From Lentinus brumalis (Eukaryota; Basidiomycota; Agaricomycetes; Polyporales; Polyporaceae): 64,000 bases of DNA. A model generated the notes under the pieces. That model saw only the letters and a list, made by a program, of their open reading frames with translations. It had not been told where the DNA came from and made no database searches. A program made the position numbers and the translations under genes. The DNA lies in NCBI GenBank assembly GCA_001792895.1, contig MARA01000008.1, positions 992,001 through 1,056,000 of the forward strand, read 5' to 3'. This document shows positions 20,299-30,999 of the stretch, piece after piece (the first letter of the stretch is position 1; every line of letters starts with the position of its first letter).

Positions 20299-23200
20299 CT
20301 ATGCCTCTGTCTCCGAGTCCGAGTCCCACTCCTCGGCTCCCGGGTAGCGACGCAGCCGCTTGCTTGCCCATCTCTTGAATGATTTTGATGTTCCGGCGAG
20401 AACTGAGTCAGAGCCGGCCTTCATGAAATCCACAAAGACATCCTTGCCTGAGAGAGGCTTACGCCCCTCCTCCGGGATGTGCGCGTGTGCATCCCGGTAG
20501 GCAGCCTGCAGCTTTGCGATGTCAGCCTCCTTCGATGGACTTGTGTGAGACTTGCCGCGATAGAGGTTGTTGATTGTTTGCTCGACGTGGTCCTTCACCT
20601 TGCGTTGGCAAGGGATGGATGCGGAGATCTTGCGGACGTACTCCCACGAGGCAAAGGGGCCCATGGCGGCAAACGTGTATTTGATGTCGCGCACATTGTG
20701 CTCTTGCGCGCGATCGATCGGTATCCAGGAGTTTTGATGACCGCTCGTGTTCGTGAGCCAGCAGTACTTCTTGATGAAGGTCCTGAATGACAGGGTAAGT
20801 ACTGCAGGTGCTCGCACTAGTGCATGACCTCACTTGAGGTCGTCGGGCCACTCCTTCTTCAATGCTTGAAGTAGCTCGCAGATCTCAATTGCGTAGTTCT
20901 TGTTTGAGCCACCCTGGAACCGGAAGAGCAGGCGAGGCAGCATGTCCTCCATTGTCTGGACATCGCCGCACTTGATCGCGTCACGGAGGACGCGGTAGTC
21001 CAACACATCGCGCACGAACATGATGACCTGCTTGAGAAGAGGGTCGGATGAAGGCTCAGCGCCGGTATCGGACTCTGCAGGGTCATCAACGGAGATATCC
21101 GCATCCTGAGCATCGGCAACAGCTAGGTGTGAGGCATATTCATCGTAGATCTTGGTCGCTAGGTCGCTGAGCTCAGTGGGAGTACGAGACCGAAGATCTT
21201 CGAGGTTGTCAACGCCGCCAACAGTGCACCAGAGATTGCGAATGTGTGCTTCAAATGTATGGTCGACAGCCTCTTCGAACGTGTGGTGGAAGGTCCCTTG
21301 AGTCGACGTGGTCTGTAGGCCGCGGCGGTCCAGGACATCGAAAGCATGACGGAGGCCAAGGCTCGCTCGAGTGCTGCCTAAGAACTGCTCATGGAGTGAC
21401 TGTTCAAATGCGAACATCGTGTGGAAGAAGCCGGCATTTGGGACGAGCCAGTCGAGCCTCTCGTAGGCATTGTAGTCATCCGAGCGGAAACCCAGAATGC
21501 CGCGGAGACGAGCAACAGTGAGCTGATCCCCGATCCAGGGGATGACGGAATCCCGCCCGAACTTCTCCTGCATCGCGCGTGTGAGAATCTTCAGCTGCCG
21601 GTTCCACTCCTCGACCAGGCGATCGTTGCCGTCGTAGCTCGCCTCCTCCATGTGGACCGTGTCGAGGAGATACTGAGTGACGTTGCCCTCCACCTCCACC
21701 TTGAGTTGACCAGGACGGGGGGCAGGCTGGAGAAGCTCGTCGTCCTTGTGCTCGTACGTAGCAAGGTCGAAGCCAGGAGTTGCCAACAGTATCTGCAAGA
21801 TGGTGTCGATACCACAGATAGCAAGGCGAGGGCTAGCGTCGATCTCAAACTCGGCAATCTCAGAAGGAGTGAGCAGATTGTTAGAACCTGCGACGCGCTT
21901 CGTGCGATAGGCCTCGCTGTCAGGCTGAGTTGCTGCGGGATCCTTGATGACGAAGATCGTGCCCGCGGTGCCACTTTCAAATCGGCTGTGGTGGTCGGAG
22001 CGCTGCTCGAAGACACGTTGGCGGATGTTCACGTTGTCATGGGATCCAAACCAGGGAAAGGTTCGGATCTCCTTGTTGCGTGTGGCATTCGCCGTCTCAG
22101 AGAGGAGCTCGAGGGCGTTATACACCCACTTCTGCGACATAGAGAGACCAAGCGCGCTGAGAGTGTCGAAGGCTTTTGCAGCTGTACCGCAGCTCTTCAA
22201 GTAGATCGCAATGAGGCGCTGCAGGGCATTATTGCGGTTCGAGCGCGTGAACGAGGCCATCGCTATCATAAACAGGATGGGCTATAATGAAAAGTTAGTG
22301 TCTGCGCCATGCGTATATCAATGAATCCAAACTCACGACATCTGGGTTCTTCGAGGTGTTCTCCTTCTCCTGCCGAGATGTCCACGAGCAGCGTCGCATA
22401 ATGCCCCAGAGTGTGGGGGCTAGGGCCTTGACTTGGGTCACGAGTTCCCCTATGTCGATCGCCAGCAGAGCCTCCTCAGAGAGCGTGTCCGGTATAGTCC
22501 TGAAGAAGTCGCCCACAGCGGTGATCTCGCGGTTGACGATGTCGCTGACCAGGTCGACAGAGAATGCCTCAAGCGATGCTGATGCGCCCTTGCTCCGGGT
22601 ACCACGGCCGTGCACTCTGGGTGGGCAGTACCAAGCCTTGAGCAGCCCAGGGAGTTCCTCGCTAGAGAGCAGAGCCGTACGCTCGTACTTCACAAGCTTG
22701 TCAGTCACAAGCTCAGCCTCATTGTAGCTGACGGCCCAGAGTAGCAGAGGCAGATCCAGCTTGAGTTCGCGCATGTAGTTCAGCACCGAGCGCGTAGCCT
22801 CCGGTAGAGAATCGTGTTCTTGGTGGTGACGACGATAACTCTTCGTGCGCAGCCGGTAAGAGGACATGCGCGGGGTGTCCAGTTCAATGTGCGCAGGAGT
22901 TGTGCTTGCGGGTTGTATGGTGTCTTGCAAGGGCTCACCGGGTTGAGGGAGCGCAGGAGACAGAGTACGCTCATGCGCGCCCTCTTCAGGGGATCGCATG
23001 GGCCTGCGCGACGTGTTCCTGACATCGCGCAGTGGCAAGGAAGGCTCGCGCAGCATCGACGCACCAGTGGACGGTTCGCGCGCTGGTCCTACCGTTCCAC
23101 CTGAACTCGCGGCATTGCATACACTCGCGGGGACGCGACTCGCATCCTCGCCCTGTTCGTGCTCGCCCTGCTCCTCTTCTTCGGCGTCCTCGTCCTCGTA

Positions 23201-23317
23201 GTCTTGCTGATTGTCGTCGCCAGAAGGCTCGTACTGGTCCGGATCATCGAGCTTGTCGTCGTCACCGCCGCAGCCAAGGCTCAAGTTCGCGAGGAGAGAG
23301 GCGACGTCGAAGCTCAT
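20299..23317 (-). CDS. DUF6589-type protein, transposase candidate
   Basis: Three exons: 22337-23317, 20834-22281 and 20299-20782; introns of 55 and 51 bp have GTGAGT/GTGAGG donors. The spliced length is 2913 nt, 970 residues. Residues 1-180 are acidic and disordered. The conserved region has FPWFGSHDNVNI (Asp at about 409), SGTAGTIF, IPWIGDQLTVARLRG (Asp at about 579), an H/F-rich segment, RDVLDYRVLRDAIKCGDV, NKNYAIEICELLQ (Glu at about 793) and IDRAQEHNVRDIK. I recognise this pattern as the basidiomycete DUF6589 family, of unknown function. The spaced Asp-Asp-Glu set is compatible with an RNase H-fold transposase, which is my inference. It lies just inside the right inverted repeat, converging on the helicase gene, and appears intact. 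Confidence 0.82.
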
Positions 23318-23414
23318 CGCGGTAGTGGAAAGAAAAACAAGTATATTCGCAGTGTTACATCCTGGCCCAGCAGCCAGAGAGCGCGAGCCTCACGACGCGT
23401 CCTGGACGCGTCGC

Positions 23415-23562
23415 GTCAAGGATGGATGGGCGCTTCGGGCTGCCCCCCACCCCTCTATACGAATTTCACCAGACGTTTAGTAACGGACCCCTGCATTCTT
23501 TTTTCGCTCTCCGATTTCCATGTCCGAAAGGGTCAGTTAATAAACGTCTGGTTACGAGACTA
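23415..23562 (-). repeat. Right terminal inverted repeat region with internal palindrome
   Basis: Inverted match to 2221-2377. ACCAGACGTTTA (23468-23479) pairs with TAAACGTCTGGT (23541-23552), so this end also folds back; the stem is shorter than the 20-bp one at the left end. The inner block with CCCACCCCTCTATACGA matches the left end. Confidence 0.85.
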
Positions 23563-23571
23563 GCTTCGAGT
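23563..23571. repeat. Right target-site duplication of the RecQ/DUF6589 element
   Basis: GCTTCGAGT, identical to 2212-2220. Confidence 0.9.
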
Positions 23572-24498
23572 ATCGCCGAGTGCTTGAGTGCCAGTACCGA
23601 TTGAGTACTGAAGAGGTTCAGGCAGACAGAACTCTAGACCGGCATTTGCCGGGATTCCTCCTCACATCGTGCACCAAGACCAGAAGGTGTAACATGAACA
23701 GGGGCCTCTTGCCTCTTGAAAATATACTGACGTATCTTCTCCGTTCTGGTCGCCTTTATAGACTCGCACCGATTGAATAGTTGTTGAAAGCAAATCGATG
23801 TCTTGAAGACATCATCGACCATCCGTTTGTAGATTAAGCGGTGGTTCCAAACATGCAGCCCTCAACTCTTCCATCCAACAAGTCGAGGATCATGGCTAGG
23901 CTGTACTCACCGTTCAGAGCGGGGACACGTTCGGTAAAGAGACACTAGTCGAGGCGAGACGTCCACGGGGAACAGAGCCGCCGCGACTTGAAAGGGCGGA
24001 CATATGGGGTCGAGTCGACAGCAGTAGCGTTCCGTGGCGAACTCGAAGCTCGGATGAGTACAAGTATAAGTTGTATAGTACATACTTAGGGAGTTGAAGC
24101 TTCCAAGTTCAAGTTCAAGTCGCATCGATCACTGGACTCTGGAGAATCGGCTGAGTCAGGGTGATGGCCTGATGAGCGCCCCGACTATATCGGATTAGCC
24201 CGCACCGCCACGGTTTTGGTTAGAACTTCATGATCCTTACTTGCTCTGACCACATCAACACAATTCTGCTCGCCACCCGTCACTGAATCACAGCACACAG
24301 ATAAGCAGCTTCCAGGTGAGTGCTAAGAGTAGATATGTTACGGCATCGGCGCTGAAGAATATAAATAGTTATCGGCAGACGTCACTGTGGGGCAGCAGCT
24401 GCGCGGTTGTAGAGTACTTAACCTCAGCAACTCTTTGGGGCCGTCCCTGTGCACTCCTCGCAACTTTACGTCCAGTCACAATCTCTCAGGACCTCATT
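23572..24498. other. Intergenic region, no gene seen
   Basis: Between the mobile element and the kinase gene. Only short frames without recognisable domains; it should contain the kinase promoter. Confidence 0.5.
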
Positions 24499-26292
24499 AT
24501 GCTGCTAGGAAGACTGCTCTCCGCCGCTCGATTTGCTCCAAACGCCAGCGCAGCGACTCGGAGCTCCCGGTTACTTTCTCAGATGCAATCTCACCTTCGC
24601 CGAACATTGCTGCCCAGCTATGGATTTGGGCTACCCCACTCCTATAGTGGTTACAATTGCTTTAAACGAGCTATGTCTACCAACGACGCAAAGAGCGACA
24701 GACAAGGACCCACAATCCGTGTACAGGATGACACATCGCATCCATTCGAGTTTACCTGCGACGAAGAGCCGCACATGCTGGGCATGCAGCGCGGCGGCCC
24801 AATAGGATATATACCCCTCCATCTTGGCCAGGTCTTTGAGGACCTGGAAGGCGGCCAGTACGAGATCGTCCGCAAGCTGGGCTGGGCGACCAACTCCAGC
24901 GTCTGGCTCGCCAAGAAGAAACGGTACGTGCCCTCTCCCTCTTCCAAGTCCACAAAGCCTCCTCACCTCTGAGCCCTGCTAGCGGCCTGGACGAACGATA
25001 CGTTGCAGTCAAGATCCTCACGGTCAACTACACTCGCGGCATCGAATCCGGGGAGTTCTTCGAGCTCGAGGTGTGGCGACGCTTCCGCGAGGTGCGCTAC
25101 AAGTCCAAGTGGGAGACGCCAGCACATCCCGGCTTCAAGCACTGCGTCGAGCCGCAGGCGGTATTTACCGCGGAAAGCCCCCACGGGACGCATCTGTGCT
25201 TCGTCGAGGAGCTGTCCGGGTCGACACTCGACGAGCTGCAAGTCGGCCAGCCGGGGTTCACATTCCCACTTCCCGTCGTAAAGCGTGCGATAAAGCAGAT
25301 TCTCCTCGCGCTCGATTTCGTGCATACGGAGCTCAAGCTTGTGCATGCTGGTGCGCGCAGTCCCTACCCCAGGAACGGTGGACGTCGCAGGCTGACAATC
25401 AGTAGACGTCAAGGCCGGGAATGTATTCATACAGATGGATGCCGGAACGGAAGACATCGAACGATACCTCCGTGATCACCCTCCCGAAAGATACCCGCCG
25501 CGATCCGCGCCCGAGCTGTGGTCTGGCCCTATCATCACGGTCAAGTCTCAGCCGCTGCCCAACATGGGCCTCAAGCCTTCTCTCGAGAACATCAACGTCG
25601 CACTCGGTGATTTCGGAGGCGGTATGTGCCCGAAGCAGTGAGCCCCGTATGCGGAGTACTCAAGGGACTATTCAATGCAGCGGTTCCTCTGGACAAGATC
25701 TCCGAGGAAGTCAAGATTGTCACCCCTCCGCTTTTGCGTCCTCCCGAACTGCTCCTCGGGCATCCGTGGTCGACCCCGATCGACATCTGGGCTGTCGGCT
25801 GCATGGTGACCACCTCTATTTCTGCTGCTGCCGGACATGCGTATCTGACACGCAGATGCAGGTCTTTGAGTGCCTCACGGGTGCATCTCTGTTCCAAGTC
25901 GAGCGAACTCCCAAGCTCGACGAGACCGCCGTCCACCTGGGCCGCATGGTCGAGCACCTCGGCACTTTCCCAGCGACGTTCCTCGACAAATGCAGCAAAC
26001 GCGCAGACTACTTTGACGAGACAGGCACGTTTTTGTCTTCCTTTTGACCACTCTATGCCGGAGAAGGTGACAACGTAATCTTTTTGCAGGTACTCTGTTA
26101 CGTGTCCCAGAGCCGCTCGGGACTGGGCCGCTGGAGAGCTGGTTTGAAAACTTCTTGCACATCAGGGAGAACATGTCAGATGCGGACGTGAAGGCTACAT
26201 GCGCGTTCATGCGCCGGTGCCTCGCGATTGATCCTGCGGAGAGGGCGACCGCAGCGGAGTTGTTGGACAACGAGTGGTTCGGCGGCCGATGA
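24499..26292 (+). CDS. SRPK-like serine/threonine protein kinase
   Basis: Six exons: 24499-24923, 24983-25350, 25406-25621, 25681-25805, 25862-26024 and 26090-26292; together 1500 nt, 499 residues. LGQVFEDLEGGQYEIVRKLGWATNSSVWLAKKK is the glycine loop region typical of SRPKs, VAVKI has the ATP-anchoring lysine, HADVKAGN is the catalytic loop, GDFGG the metal-binding DFG, and PPELLLGHPWSTPIDIWAVGCM the activation/P+1 region. SRPKs phosphorylate SR-rich proteins; many fungal copies are of unknown role. The N-terminus has about 57 Arg/Ser-rich residues before MSTND (24673) that could be a mitochondrial-type presequence or untranslated. The fifth intron appears to use a GC donor (GCACGT). A decayed copy of the last exon lies at 28275-28475. 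Confidence 0.85.
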
Positions 26293-26807
26293 TCTGTGTG
26301 CTGCGGCAATGACCTGTCGAGCTACAGCTCCCTGTCCCAGGAAGTCATCGTGCTCAATTGAACTTTGAGACGGCCGAGTACACCAGGACGCGTGCAGCGA
26401 AGAAAGTATGGATGCCCGTATGCAATGTGCTGCAGCTCCGCTGCAGCACCATGACACCTGTCTCCGATGACTCCCATTTTCCGGACTTGTTTGTACATAT
26501 ATTCGGGGTGAAGAACCGGCACGTACGATTGCCGCAGCACCAGGCGAGCTGTCTCCATGCATGCTATAAGATCGTTGGTTTATTCTCCGTGCAGTAGTAA
26601 CATCTACCTTTCATTTCTCACTGAGACATGATGGTCCCGGGCCCGCCCACACCCACCCAGAAGACCTACTGGAAACTGCCCCAAACATTGTCAGCCGTGA
26701 CTCAATCTTTCATTCTGATCATGTCGTCTTCCAGGTGTCATTCCATCTATTCGCGCAGGGCCTCACCAAGATTACTGAGGACAGTTCTGAATCACAGGTT
26801 GGGAAAC

Positions 26808-27398
26808 CAGTACTCTCAGTAGTGGTATTCGAATTCCCCCCTCTATTAGAGGGCGGGACTTCGAAGATCTATCTCCCCGTATAAGCGGAGTTAGAGTGAG
26901 GGTTTTGGGTTAGGGCTTTGGTTAGGTTGTTAGGTTAGGTTAGTTGGTTAGGTTGTTAGGGTTAGGCGCCCTCAACAGTACCTGCCACCCGAAGGGCGCC
27001 GGTATAGATTTATCGCGCGAACGATGCTTTAGTGTGCCCGCCTGAGTGCTCCCGGCTTGGGGGACCCCCGAGCGCAGCGAGGGAGGGGAGGGAGCAGGAA
27101 TGGCGGGTCCTCTTCGCGCACCCTATGGATAACTTAGTTAATGGCAATAATAATTATTTTCGACCATTACACAGCTCTCTTCGATCTCCCCGACTCTATT
27201 CGACTTCCCGTCCTCTTCTATCTCCCCTGCCAGGTCCTGGGCCGGCGCCACGCACTCTATTCGACCTCCCCCCCCGTCTTCTATCTCCCTGCGCCAGTTC
27301 AAGCTGCGCCAGCCGGCCTATTCCATCTCCCTTGGGGGTATTCGAAGTCCTGCCCTCTAATAGACGGGGGACTTCGAATACCACTACTGAGTCTCCTC
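26808..27398. mobile_element. MITE with telomere-like internal repeats
   Basis: Inverted ends CTCAGTAGTGGTATTCGAA and the complementary TTCGAATACCACTACTGAG, extending to about 60 bp through a CCCTCTATTAGAGGGC block. GGGAAAC at 26801-26807 and 27399-27405 is a 7-bp target duplication (8 bp with one mismatch), which fits a hAT-like insertion. It carries no transposase. Confidence 0.75.
26896..26968 (+). repeat. Interstitial telomere-like TTAGGG/TTAGG repeats
   Basis: A run of degenerate units GGGTTAGGG, GGTTAGG, TTAGGTTAGG, TTAGGGTTAGG on the plus strand inside the MITE. TTAGGG is the usual fungal telomere repeat. The location within a transposon argues against a former chromosome end. Confidence 0.65.
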
Positions 27399-28274
27399 GG
27401 GAAACGGCTCTTCAAGGTTCCCCGACGCAGGTTCGAGCAGGAGTCGGAGATATTCAGGGACATGTTCGCACTCCCTACCTCCGATGGCAATGTCGAAGGC
27501 TCCTCCGACGAGCATCCGCTCCTACTAGAGGGGATAGCGGAGGACGAATTTCGGACCCTCCTGCGGGTGATGTTCAGGCCGTGAGTCCGCATTGCCCGGC
27601 CCCGTTGCGACCACCCCAAACACCCCTGACATTCCGTGCAGTCATTACGGCGCATCGGAGGAGGAATCGAGGCCGCTATCCCTCACAGAGTGGATAGATG
27701 TCCTGAAGTTGACGACGATGTGGCACTACACCACCCTCCGAGCCCTCGCGATAGAGCGCCTGACCCCCATGCTGCAGCAGTATGAGCCTGTCCAGTGGAT
27801 CAGCCTCGCGCGCAAGTACGACGTGCGTGAGTGGCTCCTTCCCGCTCTGCATGCGCTTGCGCGGCGGAAACAGCCGCTGCAGCTGCACGAAGTCGAGCCG
27901 CTAGGTATCGCGACGGTGGTCAAGATGGCGGAGGTGCGAGAAGGCCGCGAAGCGGCTCACGTCGGGGACTATCCTACTCATGGAAGCTTCGGTGGCAGCT
28001 TCGGTGGCACTCCGAGTCATATTGGAGGCTTCGCGACCTATCGGCAGGGGAGGGAAACGATGAACTTCGAACCCGAAATCAGGCGGTTGTTCAAAGACGA
28101 GTTGGGTACCTTCACGCCGCCGCGGCTCGGACGCGGCAAGTTCATGAAGAATAGAGTCTCCCGAGCTTCTGCTTGAAAGTCGTTCCTAGGCTGATGATAT
28201 CTCCTTTAGCATGTACGATACACAATTTGACCAGCTTTGCTCTAGGTCGTACTGATGCCACTTGGATGATCCGT

Positions 28275-28475
28275 TGATCTAGAGGTCAAGGGATACAGAA
28301 GCGTTTATAACGGCGGAGAGCTGCTTTGGAAAGCTTTTGCACGTCCACGAGAAGCTGTCGGCACATGCAGCCGTTCGGGGAACGTCAAGTTGTGCATTCA
28401 TGGGCCGGTGTCTCGCGACATACTTACCCTGCACAAAGGGCGATGGCAGCGGAGCTGTTGAAGAGTAGGTAGCTC
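28275..28475 (+). pseudogene. Remnant of SRPK-like kinase C-terminus
   Basis: The DNA resembles the last exon of the kinase at 26090-26292 in the same order: GAGAGCTG-TTTGAAA-CTTTTGCAC, then a GCATTCATGGGCCGGTGTCTCGCG stretch, then GCAGCGGAGCTGTTG. Indels destroy the frame. With BTB gene 2 it mirrors the intact kinase-BTB pair upstream, so a kinase-BTB unit was duplicated in tandem. Confidence 0.65.
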
Positions 28476-28812
28476 CAGGAGTCATAGTGCGTGGTAACTA
28501 GAAGCCGCGGCTCACTTGCGGCAGCCTGGATAGCATCACGTCATGTCAACAATGCGCTTCGCTAGGAGGAGGAGGAAGATGAGATTTAATCTGCATGTAC
28601 ACGCACGGCATGCCAGTGCATAGTATCTGGGAGATGTACAAAGACTCACAGTCTGCTCCTCCAATTTCATAGGGGCCAGTCTTCGGATGGTGGTTTAAAG
28701 AGTCAGTGGCGATGCACTACATAGGGTTCTAAGCATTCTCCTCCTATATGCACAGATACTCACCGTTTCACCATCGGCATCTCTTCCAGAGGCCCTGCGT
28801 GAAACTTTCGAG

Positions 28813-29747
28813 ATGTCGGCCTCTTCGCCTCCAAGTTATCTTCTTCGGTCATCTAGCCGTCGAAATGTCAACACGGCCCCAAACGTTGAGGCGAACTCTG
28901 CGAAGAAACAATCTGAAAGATCAAATGCGAAGGAGTCGGACAGCGCGACACGAGACACAATGTTCTACTCCGACCATGTCGTCTTCCAGGTACGCTAACG
29001 GACGACTGATCCGTATGCGTCGACCGTTGCTTATGCGATGGTTCACCGCTATCAGGTCGGTCGGCGACTCTTCAAAGTACCCCGTCGCAAATTCGAAGAG
29101 GAGTCCGAGGTCTTCAGAGACATGTTCGCGCTCCCTGCTCCTTCGAGCAGCAAGAGCCCCACCGCGGAAGGCGACAGCGACGACCATCCGCTAGTCCTAG
29201 AGGGAATCGAAGAGAGCGAATTTCGGAACCTCCTGAGGGTGATGTTTAGGCCGTGAGTCTTACTCCCGCTCTCGCTGCCCGGAGCAAACGACTCACTGTC
29301 GGGGTCGGCGGGCAGTCAGCACGGCCCCCGAGATGGGAACGAGTGGACAAGGAGCTATCCGCAGACGAGTGGATCTCTGTCCTCAAACTCACCACGATGT
29401 GGCAATTCCCCGTCCTCCGTAAGGTTGCGATCGACAACCTGGTGCCGTTGCTGGGAGGCCAGGATGGGGACGCGGTGCGCTGGATCGGCCTCGCGCGCAC
29501 GTACGACGTGCACGAGTGGATGTTCCCGGCCCTGGACAAACTCGCACAGCGCAGAGAGCCGCTGCGGCTCCATGAGGCCGAGCTGCTGGGTATCGCTACG
29601 GCGGTCAAGATGGCAGAGGTTCGGGAGAGCCGTGACCGCGCGAGCGCTGGCTCCCAGTCTGGTTCCTACTATGGGAGACCATATCATAGCTTCGGAGATG
29701 AGATCCGTCGGGTGTTCAAAGATGAGTTGGCGTCCGGTAAGACCTGA
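28813..29747 (+). CDS. BTB/POZ-domain protein 2
   Basis: The first exon, 28813-28989, starts MSASSPPSYLLRSSSRRNV and ends TMFYSDHVVFQ; the second, 29056-29252, encodes VGRRLFKVPRRKFEEESEVFRDMFALP through RVMFRP; the last ends at 29747. Fungal BTB proteins of this type probably mediate dimerisation or protein interaction; role unknown. The third exon has a doubtful acceptor: the one aligned with BTB 1 (TCAG near 29310) gives the wrong frame, and the in-frame choice near 29284 would need a 32-bp intron, so a frameshift is possible. It is 60-70 percent similar by eye to BTB gene 1. Confidence 0.72.
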
Positions 29748-30104
29748 GTGGACTCAGACGCGAGACCGTTCAAGTTGATTGGAGGGAAGTTCCTGAGCGG
29801 ATGAGGATCGCTGTACCGTCACATAGATCGCACAGATTGCATGTTTCACGCTACCTTGGGCAACTCATCCATGTAGATGGTTAAGAGATGTAGGTTAACA
29901 TGCAAAAAGCGAGGCCATTTCCGTGCTCGACCACAGCGCCCGGAAGATGCCGAAGCAGGCGGGAGGGCGTCGATGCTGGGCACGGACACCGCCCACCCGC
30001 ATCCTGTTCTGATTCACGACCACCTCGCCCGACTCTCCGTTCTTGCTTTAATCGCTCTCCTTTTCTCCGAGTAATCCGTCTCCGTTTCTCTCCCCGCGCA
30101 CGAC
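29748..30104. other. Intergenic region
   Basis: Presumed promoter of the coactosin gene; a CT-rich tract precedes its ATG. No gene seen. Confidence 0.45.
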
Positions 30105-30868
30105 ATGGCCGACCTCTCCGATCCGAAAATCGACGAAGGTAAGGCCATATGCGCTCTGCAGGCAGGCTCACCGGGCCCGTGACCGACCTCCGATCGTGCA
30201 GCGTACCAGGACGTCCGCTCGGACAAGACGGACACGAACTGGCTTCTCGTCGACTACGAGGTGCGCCCCGTTCTCTTGCTGCCAAGGTACACACGCTCAT
30301 CGACGGACACACGCCGCACGCGACACGCGACACGCAGAGCGACCGCTCGGACAAGCTGAAGCTCACGGCAACCGGATCGGGAGGGCTCACCGAGCTGCGC
30401 GAGCAGCTCGACGACAGCAAGGCCTCGTACGCATACGTGCGCGTGCAGTACGCGAACGATAAGGAGTCCAAGCGCGAGAAGTTCATCCTCGTCGTCTGGA
30501 TCGGCACCAACTGCAAGGTCATGCGGAAAGCCAAGGTACGTCCCTACTCACCTTCCTCTGCTCTCTTCCCACCCATTCGCCCTTCCCCCTTCCCCGCATC
30601 TGCTCAACACCCTTCGCGCCACATTTCGGTTCACCGTGGCGGAAATACTGAGCGCTGGGTCGTCATGCAGATCTCCGTACACTCCGCGGATGTGAAGAAC
30701 GTGCTGCGCGTGTTCTCGATGGAGGTGCCTGCCCGGGAAAAGGACGATCTCAAGGAAGAGCCTATAATCATCAAGCTGCGCAAGGTGAGCTTCCAAGCAC
30801 CGATTGCACCCGCGCGTTAACCTGACAGTCAATTCCAGGCGGGAGGCGCTAGCTACGATGGCGTATAA
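30105..30868 (+). CDS. Coactosin-like actin-binding protein (ADF-H domain)
   Basis: Five exons: 30105-30138, 30202-30260, 30338-30535, 30671-30784, 30839-30868; 435 nt, 144 residues, the usual coactosin length. It reads MADLSDPKIDE, then AYQDVRSDKTDTNWLLVDYE, LKLTATGSGGLTELREQLDD, YAYVRVQYANDKESKREKFILVVWIG and ends RKAGGASYDGV. This is one whole ADF-homology domain with the coactosin signatures. Coactosin binds F-actin and counters capping in the cytoplasm. The gene converges on SEC20, whose stop is 132 bp away. Confidence 0.92.
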
Positions 30869-30999
30869 GATACCACGCTATACCACGTCTTGTCGTTGCA
30901 GTCAGATATCGTTGTATGACAGTCTCTCTAGGATACATGTCGTTGCGGAGGAGAAGGATCCAGATTTGATAACTTATGAGGTGCGTATATCGGTCCAGC

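Larger units (their letters stand above)
2221..23562. mobile_element. TIR-bounded DNA transposon carrying a RecQ-like helicase and a DUF6589-type protein
   Basis: The left end reads TAATCTCGTAACCAGACGTT and the reverse complement of the right end reads TAGTCTCGTAACCAGACGTT, one mismatch in 20. About 100 bp inwards both ends share a second block, with TCGTATAGAGGGGTGGGG followed by GCAGCCCGAAGCGCCCATC. A perfect 9-bp direct repeat (GCTTCGAGT) flanks the element. It spans 21,342 bp now; subtracting the nested LTR retrotransposon and one 4-bp duplication leaves 6,252 bp. Its two genes converge, with stops about 30 bp apart: RecQ-like helicase (plus) and DUF6589-type protein (minus). No DDE transposase of a family I recognise, no tyrosine recombinase (DUF3435) and no Rep domain is visible, so it is neither a Starship nor a Helitron. 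The DUF6589 protein is the transposase candidate by inference. Confidence 0.85.
26628..28176 (+). pseudogene. BTB/POZ-domain gene 1, split by a MITE
   Basis: Compared with the paralogue at 28813-29747, an exon ending at 26734 encodes SIFHSDHVVFQ, the next exon began at 26798 (GTTGGGAAAC) but is cut after ten bases by a 591-bp insertion, and coding resumes at 27399 (GKRLFKVPRRRFEQESEIFRDMF), with a donor after 27580 and a last exon 27642-28176. The protein has a BTB core followed by a helical region (LTEWIDVLKLTTMWHYTTLRALAIERL), as in many basidiomycete BTB proteins of unknown function. No in-frame ATG precedes the first exon, and an ATG at 26628 is in another frame, so this copy looks broken. 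A rescued frame from 27141 inside the insertion is possible. Confidence 0.7.

Noticed and set aside
2221..23562. Helitron, Starship or classical subtelomeric helicase (TLH) locus
   Set aside because: There is no Rep motif or CTRR hairpin end, no DUF3435 tyrosine recombinase, and no telomere repeat array at the borders; there are true inverted termini and a 9-bp duplication instead.
26896..26968. Telomere or chromosome-end fusion
   Set aside because: The array is short and degenerate, and sits inside a MITE with its own target duplication.
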